Assembly: GCA_020846655.1 (NCBI GenBank)
Contig: JADLDL010000300.1
Location: 1-36,353 of the forward strand
Length of the DNA stretch: 36,353 bases
Source of the DNA: Saprospiraceae bacterium
GTDB lineage: Bacteria; Bacteroidota; Bacteroidia; Chitinophagales; Saprospiraceae
Direction of reading: 5' to 3'
Below the pieces are notes generated by a model, which did no database searches, was not told the origin of the DNA, and saw only the letters and a list, made by a program, of their open reading frames with translations. Shown here in pieces: positions 17,841 to 27,443 of the stretch; position 1 is the first letter of the stretch; each line of letters begins with the position of its first letter. The position numbers and the translations under genes were made by a program.

Positions 17841-17873
17841 TTTGGAATACTGCCGCGTTTGCCGCTATCATTG
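17841..17873 (+). promoter_or_regulatory. Predicted promoter of the methionine operon
   Basis: A -33 box TTTG (17841-17844) lies 21 bases before tatcattg (17866-17873), one mismatch from TAnnTTTG. Transcription would begin near 17880, giving a leader of about 220 bases before metY. Confidence 0.5.
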
Positions 17874-17879
17874 CGGCGC

Positions 17880-19429
<1,550 letters not shown>

Positions 19430-19430
19430 A

Positions 19431-19519
19431 GATATTGAGATATTGGATATTGAGATATTCGATATTCGATATTCATTATCTCAATATCCATTATCCAATA
19501 TCTCAATATCCAATATCCC
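19431..19519. repeat. AT-rich nested palindrome of gatatt words
   Basis: Words of 7-8 bases (gatattga, gatattg, gatattc) repeat and then return as their complements. 19431-19449 pairs with 19492-19510 (19 bp, exact), and 19445-19457 pairs with 19477-19489 (13 bp, exact). The block starts two bases after the metY stop and ends just before metX. The word ttcgata recurs in the element at 36.1 kb. Confidence 0.85.
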
Positions 19520-19522
19520 AAC

Positions 19523-20605
19523 ATGTCATTGCCAACGATTCTATCCCTCCCTTCCCCTTTTCCACTGGAAAACGGTCAGCAGTTGCCGGGCCTCGACATT
19601 GCCTACCATACCTATGGCAAGCGGGCGGCCGACGATTCCAACGTGGTTTGGGTTTGTCATGCCCTCACGGCCAACAGCGATGTATTCGACTGGTGGGCCG
19701 GCCTGTTCGGCCCCGGCTGCCTGTTCGATCCCGAGCGCTATTTCATCGTGTGCGCCAACAACCTGGGTTCTTGTTACGGCAGTACCGGGCCACTCAGCCA
19801 AAATCCCGAACAGGGAACGCCCTACTTGCACGATTTTCCACTGGTGACCATTCGCGATATGGTGCGGGCGCACGAAGCGTTGCGCCAACACCTGGGCATT
19901 GCCAAATTTCATCTGCTCATCGGGGGCTCGCAGGGCGGACAACAGGCCCTCGAATGGGCGATTCAGCAGCCGGACTTGGCCGACAACCTGGCCCTGATCG
20001 CCACCAACGCCTGGCACTCGCCCTGGGGCATTGCCTTCAACGAAAGCCAACGCCTGGCCATTGCCACCGACCCGAGTTGGCGCGAATACGCCGAACACGC
20101 CGGCCGCCAAGGCATGAAAACCGCCCGCAGCATTGCCCTGCTCAGTTACCGGAACTACCAAACCTATGGCCGCTCCCAACAAACGCCAGATATTCAACAG
20201 AGCGACAACTTCCCGGCAGCCTCGTACCAGCGGTACCAGGGCGAAAAACTGGCCAAACGGTTCAATGCGTTTTCCTACTGGGCCCTTTCCAAAGCGATGG
20301 ATGCGCACCAGGTGGCCCGCGACCGGGCCTCGGCCGAAGCCGCCCTGGCGGCCGTGCGGGCGCGCACCCTGGCAGTGTCCATTTCCAGCGATTTGTTGTT
20401 TCCGCCGGAAGAACAGGTTTATCTGGCCGAACAGATTCCGGATGCGCAGTACGCGAGCATTGACTCGTTTTATGGGCACGACGGTTTTCTGACCGAAACC
20501 CAGGCCTTAAGCAAGGTGCTGGAGGCCTTTTTGAGGCCGGGAAAGCCGGAAGCGCTGGCTGAGCCGGTTGTCGGGGCGCTGGCTGGCGTAGCGGGAGTTC
20601 TGTAG
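19523..20605 (+). CDS. metX: Homoserine O-acetyltransferase
   Basis: This 360-residue alpha/beta-hydrolase-fold enzyme acetylates homoserine with acetyl-CoA, the step before metY. Signature segments are NVVWVCHALTANSDVFDWW, NLGSCYGSTGP, the nucleophile elbow GGSQGGQQALEW (catalytic Ser), and the C-terminal Asp and His in SSDLLFPPEEQ and GHDGFL. Family members may use succinyl-CoA instead; that cannot be excluded by eye. It sits between metY and hom, separated from metY by an AT palindrome. Confidence 0.93.
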   Translation: MSLPTILSLPSPFPLENGQQLPGLDIAYHTYGKRAADDSNVVWVCHALTANSDVFDWWAGLFGPGCLFDPERYFIVCANNLGSCYGSTGPLSQNPEQGTPYLHDFPLVTIRDMVRAHEALRQHLGIAKFHLLIGGSQGGQQALEWAIQQPDLADNLALIATNAWHSPWGIAFNESQRLAIATDPSWREYAEHAGRQGMKTARSIALLSYRNYQTYGRSQQTPDIQQSDNFPAASYQRYQGEKLAKRFNAFSYWALSKAMDAHQVARDRASAEAALAAVRARTLAVSISSDLLFPPEEQVYLAEQIPDAQYASIDSFYGHDGFLTETQALSKVLEAFLRPGKPEALAEPVVGALAGVAGVL

Positions 20606-20685
20606 AAAAGAGAGCGGGCAACCCGTATTTTTTAACCACCCGGATTGGAACAACACTTTGCAAGCCGGGCGAGCAAACAACAAGT

Positions 20686-21876
20686 ATGAAGGCCAACATC
20701 GGATTATTCGGCTTCGGCGTGGTGGGACAAGGGTTTTACCATATTTTATCTCAAAAAAACGGCAGCGCGCCGGGGCGGATCGCCCGCATTTGCGTGCGCA
20801 GCCGCGACAAACAGCGCTCCCTGCCGGCGCAGCATTTTACGTTTGACCCCGCCGACATCCTGGACGACCCGGATATCACCCACGTGGTGGAATTGACCGA
20901 CCGGCCGGAGGATGCCTTCCGGATTGTCCAACAGGCCTTGCAACGCGGAAAAATGGTCATTTCTGCTAATAAAAAAATGCTCTCCGACCGCCTCGGCGAG
21001 ATTTCCGAACTCCAAGGGCAGTTCCCCGGCGCCTTGCTCTACGAAGCCTCGGCCTGTGGCAGCATCCCGGTTTTCCAAAACCTGGAGCGCTACTACGCCC
21101 ACGACGAGGTGCACCGCATCCAGGGCATTTTCAATGGCTCGACCAACTATATTTTAACCCAAATGACCGAACAAGGCCTATCCTATGCCGCAGCCCTGGC
21201 CCAAGCGCAGGCCCTGGGTTTTGCGGAAACCGAGCCGGCACTCGACGTGGATGCCCACGACCCGGCCTCCAAACTCGCCTTGCTCACGGCCCACGCCCTG
21301 GGCTGCCCGGTGACGCCGGAGGCTATTTTCCGCTTCGGCATCCGTACCATCCAGCCGGCCGACATTGCCTTCGCAGCCCGCCAGGGCCGCAAAATCCGGC
21401 TGCTCGGCCAGGCTACCCTGCTCCCCGACGGCCGCCTGGAAGCCTGGGTGTTGCCTGCTTTTGTGCCCGTCGATAGTCCGTTTTATGCCCTGAACAATGA
21501 GTACAACGGCGTACAAATCGAGTCGAAGTACATGGAAAACCAAGTACTCAGCGGCAAAGGCGCCGGCAGTTTGCCCACTGGGTTTGCCGTGTTGGGCGAC
21601 TTGGCCGCTTCGGTACGCCCGGGCCACACAGGCTACACCCGGATGCAACTCGCCCGCAGCACCCGGCCCGACACAGACACCCTGCTGCACCTGTACCTGC
21701 ACTTTCCGGACGCGGTCAGCCGTGCCTTGTTGCCGGAATTGGTGCCGGAAACGCAGGAAAACACCGTCGCCGGCCTACAGGTCCGGGGCCGGGTGGCCCT
21801 GCACCACCTGATGGCCCGGCGGCAAGCCTTGCTCGACGCCGGGGTGTTTCTCGCGCGTTGGGAGGACAGAAACTAG
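20686..21876 (+). CDS. hom: Homoserine dehydrogenase (no ACT domain)
   Basis: This 396-residue NAD(P)-dependent enzyme reduces aspartate semialdehyde to homoserine. It has the Rossmann motif GLFGFGVVGQG, then VISANKKMLSD, YEASACGSIPV, FNGSTNYILTQM, and a DPASKLALLTAHALG segment holding the catalytic Lys. No C-terminal ACT domain is present, which would remove the usual threonine feedback site. This suits a copy dedicated to methionine, controlled by the leader upstream of metY instead. It lies 80 bases after metX and ends 11 bases before a convergent gene. Confidence 0.92.
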   Translation: MKANIGLFGFGVVGQGFYHILSQKNGSAPGRIARICVRSRDKQRSLPAQHFTFDPADILDDPDITHVVELTDRPEDAFRIVQQALQRGKMVISANKKMLSDRLGEISELQGQFPGALLYEASACGSIPVFQNLERYYAHDEVHRIQGIFNGSTNYILTQMTEQGLSYAAALAQAQALGFAETEPALDVDAHDPASKLALLTAHALGCPVTPEAIFRFGIRTIQPADIAFAARQGRKIRLLGQATLLPDGRLEAWVLPAFVPVDSPFYALNNEYNGVQIESKYMENQVLSGKGAGSLPTGFAVLGDLAASVRPGHTGYTRMQLARSTRPDTDTLLHLYLHFPDAVSRALLPELVPETQENTVAGLQVRGRVALHHLMARRQALLDAGVFLARWEDRN

Positions 21877-21887
21877 CCTGTTTTTCA

Positions 21888-23162
21888 TCAAAAAACCCGT
21901 TCCTTGGCTAAATAACCCGCCTTCATGGGCCACAACGGATCAGCGGCCAGGCGGTAGCGATCGAGTACAGCCTCGAAGCCCTGCAATTGCTGGTAGGCTT
22001 CGGCCCGAACCCGGGCGGGAGCGTTGAAATCATAGTTTTGGAGTGCCGGAAACAAATTGCCCAAGTCCGCCGGCAGATCGGGCAGCCGGTAGATGACCGA
22101 GGCGGCCGGTTCCAGCAACACTTCCCAGTGCAATTGCGGGGTGCCACTGCGCGTAAAAATCAAAGTCAGCAGGTCGAAAGAACCGGTGCAATGCATCGAG
22201 GCTTGGCGTTTGCCGGACAAGCCGAGGGGCAAGGCTTCAAACTGGATAGCGGGCAGGGCGCTTGGCCAGCTGTCAAAAAACCGGTCGCAGGCATAGCCAA
22301 TGCCCTGAACATTGGGGTCGGCGCCCGAAAAGCGAAGGCGGTAGCCGGCATTCCAGGGCAGGTTGGGCGGCTCGTACACATCCAGTTGGTCAAAAAACGG
22401 AGTGGCGCCGCCGGGCGCGCGCACGAGGTCGCCAATTGGCAAAAAACGCCCTTGCGCGGTGTCGATCACCCGGTCGATCTGGTATTGCCAGGGAGCCGCG
22501 AACGGCAAGTTCAGGTGTTGAGGCGGCCCGAGTGGCGGCAGGGCCGAGACATCGATAGCGGCGTCAAACTCGGGATCGCTGATGTTTTCAAACAAGCGGT
22601 ACCGCCAGACGGGGTCGCCGTCGGCCAGCACACGCAACCAGAACTGGCCGCTGTGCGACACCCGGTAAGCGCCTTCAAAATTATTGCTGGGCTGCGGGCG
22701 GGCAAAGGTGAGGCCATCGGGTACTAGGATCGAGTCCAGGGTATTGAGTTGCGATAAAAACAGGTACAGGTCGGTGCTTTGTCGGGCAGCCGGCGGGGCC
22801 AGGCGGATGGATTTTCCGGACTGTAACCGGCTGAAGGTGCGCAGCGCCACCGTGGTGTCGCGCACGCCCGACCCGGGTGCGAGGAGTGTGGTGATGGTGG
22901 CCACGGTGCAGTCGAAACGATCGCCATGTTGGGCGCCGGGTACGGCCAGGTGGGCCGAATCGGCGGCTGGGAGCCAGCGGAAGGCCCGGAGGGCGCCTTG
23001 TTCATCCGACAAAAAAACGGCCACGCGGGCATCCAGTGCGGCCCAGTCGTTTTGAAAAATCAATTCAAAAGCCGGAGGAGCGGGTTCCAGGTTGTCCTTT
23101 TTGTCACAGGAGGAAAGCGACAGGAGTAAAAACAGCAGGAAAAAAGCCAGGTGCTGGTGCAT
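21888..23162 (-). CDS. Unrecognised lipoprotein
   Basis: This protein has 424 residues from the ATG at 23162 (the open frame extends 12 residues upstream without a better start). The N-terminus MHQHLAFFLLFLLL followed by SLSSC is a clear lipoprotein signal with Cys about 19, followed by DKKDN. The rest is rich in Pro, Ala, Leu and Asp, with beta-type alternation and no motif I recognise. Two Cys lie late (YACDRFF, SMHCTGSF). A predicted promoter is visible upstream. It is convergent with hom. A surface or periplasmic location is inferred; function unknown. Confidence 0.75.
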   Translation of the reverse strand: MHQHLAFFLLFLLLSLSSCDKKDNLEPAPPAFELIFQNDWAALDARVAVFLSDEQGALRAFRWLPAADSAHLAVPGAQHGDRFDCTVATITTLLAPGSGVRDTTVALRTFSRLQSGKSIRLAPPAARQSTDLYLFLSQLNTLDSILVPDGLTFARPQPSNNFEGAYRVSHSGQFWLRVLADGDPVWRYRLFENISDPEFDAAIDVSALPPLGPPQHLNLPFAAPWQYQIDRVIDTAQGRFLPIGDLVRAPGGATPFFDQLDVYEPPNLPWNAGYRLRFSGADPNVQGIGYACDRFFDSWPSALPAIQFEALPLGLSGKRQASMHCTGSFDLLTLIFTRSGTPQLHWEVLLEPAASVIYRLPDLPADLGNLFPALQNYDFNAPARVRAEAYQQLQGFEAVLDRYRLAADPLWPMKAGYLAKERVF

Positions 23163-23195
23163 GTAGTGGGCGCGCGGTTTGGGAAAGCGTTCGGG

Positions 23196-23228
23196 CAAAA
23201 TTACCCCTAATCAACCCAAGGGTACAAG
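23196..23228 (-). promoter_or_regulatory. Predicted promoter of the unrecognised lipoprotein gene
   Basis: On the minus strand taattttg (complement of 23196-23203) fits TAnnTTTG. A cttg box (23225-23228) lies 21 bases upstream as a near-match to the -33 TTTG. Confidence 0.45.
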
Positions 23229-23346
23229 CGCCGCTGCGGCACAATTGGACAAAGCAGGGTTAAAATTTTGACGATGGTATGCAAAATTCGCCGTTTTTTC
23301 GCCGTCCGGATTCCAGTCCGGATATGCTACACACAACCAAGCAGTC

Positions 23347-23913
23347 ATGAAATCAGTTGCAGTTTTTTGCGGCGCCAACCCCGGCAACCAACCCTGGTTT
23401 GCCGAAGCGGCCGTTGAATTAGGGAAAACATTGGCCGAACGCGGCATTCGGGTCTTGTTCGGCGGCGGGAGCGTGGGCCTGATGGGTATCCTCGCCGATG
23501 CCGTTCTGGCGCATGGCGGAGCCATCACGGGGGTGATCACCGACCAATTGACCGAACTCGAACTGGGCCACAAGGGCGTGTCGGACATGATCGTGGTCGA
23601 GTCTATGGCCGAGCGCCGGACCCTGCTCATCAAAGGCACCGACGGGGTGATTACCCTCCCGGGGGGCTTCGGGTCGATGGACGAGCATTTCGAGGCGCTT
23701 ACCCTGGCGCAGTTGCACCAATACCGCAAGCCCGTCGGCCTGCTGAATGTGCAGGGCTACTACGATCCCATGCTGCACATGCTGGAACAGATGGTGAAAT
23801 TTGGGTTTTTAAAAGCCAAAAACCGGGACTTGTGTATCGACGCGCAGACCATTCCGGACTTGTTGGATAAAATGACGGCTTACGAGTATCAGGCGGTGGC
23901 CAAATGGGTGTAA
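23347..23913 (+). CDS. LOG-family protein (cytokinin riboside monophosphate phosphoribohydrolase-like)
   Basis: This 188-residue Rossmann-like protein shows VAVFCGANPG at the N-terminus, LFGGGSVGLMG, ERRTLL and LPGGFGSMDEHFE. The last is the PGGxGTxxE catalytic motif with Ser for Thr. Family members hydrolyse nucleoside 5'-monophosphates to base and ribose 5-phosphate. Length matches the TIGR00730 group. It stands alone between divergent and convergent neighbours; the physiological substrate in bacteria is uncertain. Confidence 0.9.
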   Translation: MKSVAVFCGANPGNQPWFAEAAVELGKTLAERGIRVLFGGGSVGLMGILADAVLAHGGAITGVITDQLTELELGHKGVSDMIVVESMAERRTLLIKGTDGVITLPGGFGSMDEHFEALTLAQLHQYRKPVGLLNVQGYYDPMLHMLEQMVKFGFLKAKNRDLCIDAQTIPDLLDKMTAYEYQAVAKWV

Positions 23914-23918
23914 ATTTC

Positions 23919-23976
23919 AGTGCCCTTAGTGTTCTCCGTGGTTCAATGTTGTACCACTTAGAGCACTAAGGGCACT
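23919..23976. repeat. Foldback of agtg words between convergent genes
   Basis: agtgcccttagtg (23919-23931) returns exactly as cactaagggcact (23964-23976), a 13-bp stem with a 32-base loop. The arm reads as 9-base words starting agtg. It lies just past the LOG stop and just before the 3' end of the VOC gene on the other strand. There is no T-run, so termination is only a possibility. Confidence 0.7.
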
Positions 23977-24006
23977 AAGAAACGTAATGCATTGCAGGAC
24001 AACAGT

Positions 24007-24414
24007 TTACTGCTGTGGCATACCGGCCGGGTCCATCCAGGTAACTTCCCAGATATGTCCGTCGAGGTCGTTGAAGGCGCGGTGGTACATAAAGCCAAGG
24101 TCCTCGGCAGGGCGGGCTTCGGAGCCGCCGGCGGCGATAGCCTGCTGCACCATTTCATCCACAGCGTCGCGGGAATCGGTCGAGAGGGCGATCAGCACCT
24201 CGGTGGTTTGGGTGGCGTCGGCAATGGCTTTGGGGGTAAAACCTTTAAAAAACGGCTCCGACAACAGCATGGCAAACGCCAGCTCGTTGATGAGCATACA
24301 GGTCGCTTTTTCATCCGAAAACTGGGGGTTGAACGAAAAACCGAGGGCCGTGAAAAAGGCATTGGTTTGGGCGAGGTTCTTGACCGGAAGGTTGATAAAA
24401 ACTGGCTTGGACAT
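24007..24414 (-). CDS. VOC (glyoxalase/bleomycin resistance) family protein
   Basis: This 135-residue single VOC domain reads VFINLPVKNLAQTNAFFTALGFSFNP at its N-terminus and DLDGHIWEVTWMDP at its C-terminus. Beta-alpha-beta-beta-beta repeats are as expected. Some metal-ligand positions of true glyoxalases are unclear, so enzymatic activity cannot be assigned. A paralogue lies directly upstream on the same strand, 57 bases away; both share FxQxGFSxNPQ and TTEVLxxxS patterns, so this is a tandem duplication. Confidence 0.85.
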   Translation of the reverse strand: MSKPVFINLPVKNLAQTNAFFTALGFSFNPQFSDEKATCMLINELAFAMLLSEPFFKGFTPKAIADATQTTEVLIALSTDSRDAVDEMVQQAIAAGGSEARPAEDLGFMYHRAFNDLDGHIWEVTWMDPAGMPQQ

Positions 24415-24471
24415 GGTTCTATATATTTGATAAACAGGTAGTTTGTAAAAATTAATTTCCCCAAAAAAACA

Positions 24472-24885
24472 CTATCGGGGCGGCAACTTGCTGTGGTCCA
24501 TGTACAACACGTTCCAACGGTGGCCATCGGGGTCGGCAAAGCCGCAGCCGTACATCCAGCCCTGGGATTCGGCCGGCTCGGCATACACGGTCCCGCCCGC
24601 CTGCACGGCTTTGGCAGCCAGCGCATCCACTTCTTCACGGGATGCTGCACTGATCGACAGCAGCACTTCGGTAGTGTGTGGCGCCGGCAATTCATTTTGC
24701 GTAAACCGCTGGAAAACCGGCGCAGCAAACAGCATCACCACCACGTTTTTTTCGCCGACGAGCAGGCTCGCCGATTGTTCACTGTCGCCGTATTGCGGGT
24801 TCAGCGAAAAGCCTAGTTGTATAAAAAATGCCTTTGCCCGCAGCACATCCTGCACCGGCAGGTTGATCCAAATTTCTTTTGTCAT
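24472..24885 (-). CDS. VOC (glyoxalase/bleomycin resistance) family protein, tandem paralogue
   Basis: This protein has 137 residues. WINLPVQDVLRAKAFFIQLG starts the VOC fold and DPDGHRWNVLYMD ends it, parallel to the neighbouring gene. It lies first in the pair and has a TAnnTTTG box upstream, so the two VOC genes are probably one transcript. Substrate unknown. Confidence 0.85.
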   Translation of the reverse strand: MTKEIWINLPVQDVLRAKAFFIQLGFSLNPQYGDSEQSASLLVGEKNVVVMLFAAPVFQRFTQNELPAPHTTEVLLSISAASREEVDALAAKAVQAGGTVYAEPAESQGWMYGCGFADPDGHRWNVLYMDHSKLPPR

Positions 24886-24917
24886 AACTTATTTTGTTTG
24901 TTTTGTTGATGCTGCTG

Positions 24918-24925
24918 CAAAGGTA
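24918..24925 (-). promoter_or_regulatory. -7 box of the VOC gene pair
   Basis: The complement reads tacctttg, matching TAnnTTTG, 33 bases upstream of the VOC start codon. No convincing -33 box is seen. Confidence 0.45.
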
Positions 24926-25003
24926 TGTGGCCGGCTATCGGCCGGACGGGGGGTATTGCGGCAAAAAGGGTGGGCAAATTTGACATTTTTTGTTTTAAAA
25001 AAC

Positions 25004-25035
25004 AAAAAAAATCCTCTCCCGATGTTGTACCGGGA
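25004..25035 (-). terminator. Weak intrinsic terminator after the TonB-dependent receptor gene
   Basis: On the minus strand a 5-bp stem (tcccg/cggga, 25017-25021 and 25031-25035) is followed by eight T. It lies about 47 bases past the receptor stop. A further poly-T/poly-A palindrome follows at about 24986-25010. The short stem makes this tentative. Confidence 0.35.
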
Positions 25036-25081
25036 AAAAACAAATTGCTCAGGCAGCAGGCAGTGATTCCGCCAGAGTGGC

Positions 25082-27349
25082 CTACGGCTGGGCAGGCTTG
25101 GAGATTTTCAAGTTACAGCCCACATAAAATTCCCGCCCCCGGGTAGGGCCCCAGGCAAAAGCGGGATCGAAGCCGCGCGCAAAAGGCTGCTCCCAGCCCA
25201 GGATCGGGCGGGCCTGGCGGACGTCGAACACATTTTCACAGCCCACAAAACAGTCGATGCGTTTCCAGGCGCGCCGGATTTGCAGCCCCAGGAGGGTGTA
25301 GGGGCTCGAATAGCCGGGCCGTTGCAGGGCCTCCGGGTTGCGGCGGGTATCGGGCAAGCGTTGGCGGCCATACCAATGTGTGTTGAGGTCAAATTGCCAG
25401 CGCTCGCCGGGCGTCCGGAAGGTAGCGACGCCCAGCACTTTGTGGCGCGCGTTGAAGGGCAGGAGTACTTTTTTGCCGCCAGTTTGCCGGAACACGTCGA
25501 GGAAGGTATAGGCGGCGCGCAGTTCCAGGCGCCGGTTCCAGGCCGCGCTGCCCTCCAGTTGCAGGCCGTTGCTGATGGAAGTGCCGGTGAAATTGGCCAG
25601 GATCGCCAGGTTCGGGTCGGTATCGTAGTCCGGGAAAAACTGGTTCTGGAACCGGGTATGGTACGCATCGGCGGTAGCCGTGAGGCGCAGGGCGCCGAGG
25701 GTGAAGCGCCGTGTGGCATTGATTCCGGCGTTGAGGGCGCGTTCGGGGCGCAGGGTTTCGGCAAACACCAGATCGCGGGTGCCGGCCAGCAGGGCGGTGT
25801 TTTCGGGAAACAAGTTGACGCTGCGCCAGCCGGTGCCGATGTTGGCCCGCAGGTCAAGTTCGGGCGAGGGATTGAAGCGCAACATCGTGCGCGGGGTGTA
25901 GTGCCACCCGAAAGCCGGGTGCCGGTCGGCCCGCAGGCCGGCGATCCAGACCCAGCGGTCGTCGCGGAAATGAAACACATTTTCGACAAAAGCGCCGGCG
26001 ATGTTTTCTTCGCGGCGGTACTGGCCGGCAAAGGTGCGGCGGAGGGTGTCGGCGGCGGCGAAGGCGATGGTTTCATCCAGCCAGAAATGCCGGAAACTCA
26101 AGCCGGTTTTCAGTTCGTGGGCTTGTTGGGGCCCCCAAAACTGCTCGAACTGGAGGTTGGCGTAGGCGTGGTGCTGGGTGGCGTCGTAGCGGGTCAGGCC
26201 GAACCAGGCCTGTTGGTCTTGTGCAACAAAGGAGGCCAGGAGCGATATTTTGCGGTTTTCGTCGAAGCGCCAGCCGGTTTTGGTCAACAGTTCGGGTTGC
26301 CAGAAGCGCAGGGTTTGACCGTAGGCGCGGGTGCTGCCCTCGTCGGTTTGCGGGTTAAAATCCACTTGTCCGCCGATGCGCCGTTCCTGCACAAGGCGCG
26401 CGGCGAGGAACGCGCTGAGCCCCTTTTCATTTTCTTTGCGGTAGCGCCATTTGTTGTACAAGGAGTAGCGGGTGAGCCGGGGCAGGTCGAGGAAGGTGTC
26501 GCCGTCGCGGTCCCATTTGCCGCCCGGCTGGGAAGTATGCAAGGCGAGGTAATTGGTCCAGCGCGTTTTGTTGGTGGCAATGGCCATATTGAGGTGTTTT
26601 TCACCAAAACTATTGAGCAACACATCGGCCGTGAGCGGCTCGGCTAGGCCGCCTTCGCGGGGAAAAATTGTGATTTGACCGACCATGCCTTCGTAGCCCT
26701 GCAACACCGAATTGGCGCCTTTCACCACCCAAATATTTTCCAGCATGCTGCCAGGGATCGTGCCGGTGCCGTAGGTGTAGGTGAGGCCCTGGATGGTGGG
26801 CAGCCCGTCGACGAGCACCTGGTTGTACACCCCGCTGAGGCCCAGGATGCGCAGTTCTTTGGCGTTGGTGAGGATGTTGGTAGTGGTGGGTTGCACGGTA
26901 GCCTGGGTTTCGAAGCAACCGGCGAGGTCGCAACAGGCGGCTTTGCGGAGTTCGGCGCGGTTGATGATTTCGGTTTTGACGGGCTGGAGCACCGAAATAT
27001 AGGCCCCCGTGGCGTCGTCGCGGACCATGACTTCTTTCAGGGTGACAGTAGCCGAGAGCGGAACGGTCCAGTAACTGTGCAAGTCGTCGATCAGGAAGGT
27101 GTCGCGCAGGGCGCTGTAGATGGCGGCGAGCCGCAGGGGTTTCTGGGTGGTGTCGGCTGGAAACGGCAGGGCAAATTCGCCCTTGTCGTCGGTACGGGCG
27201 CCGGTACCGGTACCCGCCCAGGCGACTACAGCGCCGGGCAAGGCGGTGCCCTGCATATCGGTCACCTGGCCGTAGAGGTATTGGGCGGAAATGGTTTTTG
27301 GGGAAAAGAAGAGCAGTAAGAAAAACGGAGGGAGGTATTTGTACAACAT
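25082..27349 (-). CDS. TonB-dependent outer-membrane receptor with Cys-Cys plug
   Basis: This protein has 755 residues. After a signal peptide (about 1-22, ending SAQ) comes a carboxypeptidase-regulatory-like domain (YLYGQVTDMQGTALPGAVV, about 24-105). The plug (about 119-230) contains LRKAACCDLAGCFET (Cys139, 140 and 145) and LVDGLPTIQG. A 22-strand-type beta barrel fills the rest. A Cys-Cys plug with a following FET motif marks a Bacteroidota receptor subfamily I recall but whose ligand I do not know. The family imports siderophores, metals or glycans using TonB. The gene follows the TIR-TonB gene on the same strand after a 94-base gap holding its own predicted promoter. Confidence 0.92.
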   Translation of the reverse strand: MLYKYLPPFFLLLFFSPKTISAQYLYGQVTDMQGTALPGAVVAWAGTGTGARTDDKGEFALPFPADTTQKPLRLAAIYSALRDTFLIDDLHSYWTVPLSATVTLKEVMVRDDATGAYISVLQPVKTEIINRAELRKAACCDLAGCFETQATVQPTTTNILTNAKELRILGLSGVYNQVLVDGLPTIQGLTYTYGTGTIPGSMLENIWVVKGANSVLQGYEGMVGQITIFPREGGLAEPLTADVLLNSFGEKHLNMAIATNKTRWTNYLALHTSQPGGKWDRDGDTFLDLPRLTRYSLYNKWRYRKENEKGLSAFLAARLVQERRIGGQVDFNPQTDEGSTRAYGQTLRFWQPELLTKTGWRFDENRKISLLASFVAQDQQAWFGLTRYDATQHHAYANLQFEQFWGPQQAHELKTGLSFRHFWLDETIAFAAADTLRRTFAGQYRREENIAGAFVENVFHFRDDRWVWIAGLRADRHPAFGWHYTPRTMLRFNPSPELDLRANIGTGWRSVNLFPENTALLAGTRDLVFAETLRPERALNAGINATRRFTLGALRLTATADAYHTRFQNQFFPDYDTDPNLAILANFTGTSISNGLQLEGSAAWNRRLELRAAYTFLDVFRQTGGKKVLLPFNARHKVLGVATFRTPGERWQFDLNTHWYGRQRLPDTRRNPEALQRPGYSSPYTLLGLQIRRAWKRIDCFVGCENVFDVRQARPILGWEQPFARGFDPAFAWGPTRGREFYVGCNLKISKPAQP

Positions 27350-27370
27350 TGGCGACCTTATTATTTATCG

Positions 27371-27401
27371 CAAAATTACGATGAAGAATAAGGCCGCCAA
27401 G
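27371..27401 (-). promoter_or_regulatory. Predicted promoter of the TonB-dependent receptor gene
   Basis: On the minus strand taattttg (complement of 27371-27378) fits TAnnTTTG, and a cttg near-match to the -33 box lies 19 bases upstream at 27398-27401. It places a start site about 15 bases before the receptor ATG, so the receptor can be expressed separately from the TIR gene. Confidence 0.5.
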
Positions 27402-27443
27402 TGTTTGGAGAAGAAATTTCGGGTGGCAGGTTTGGGTGGGTGG

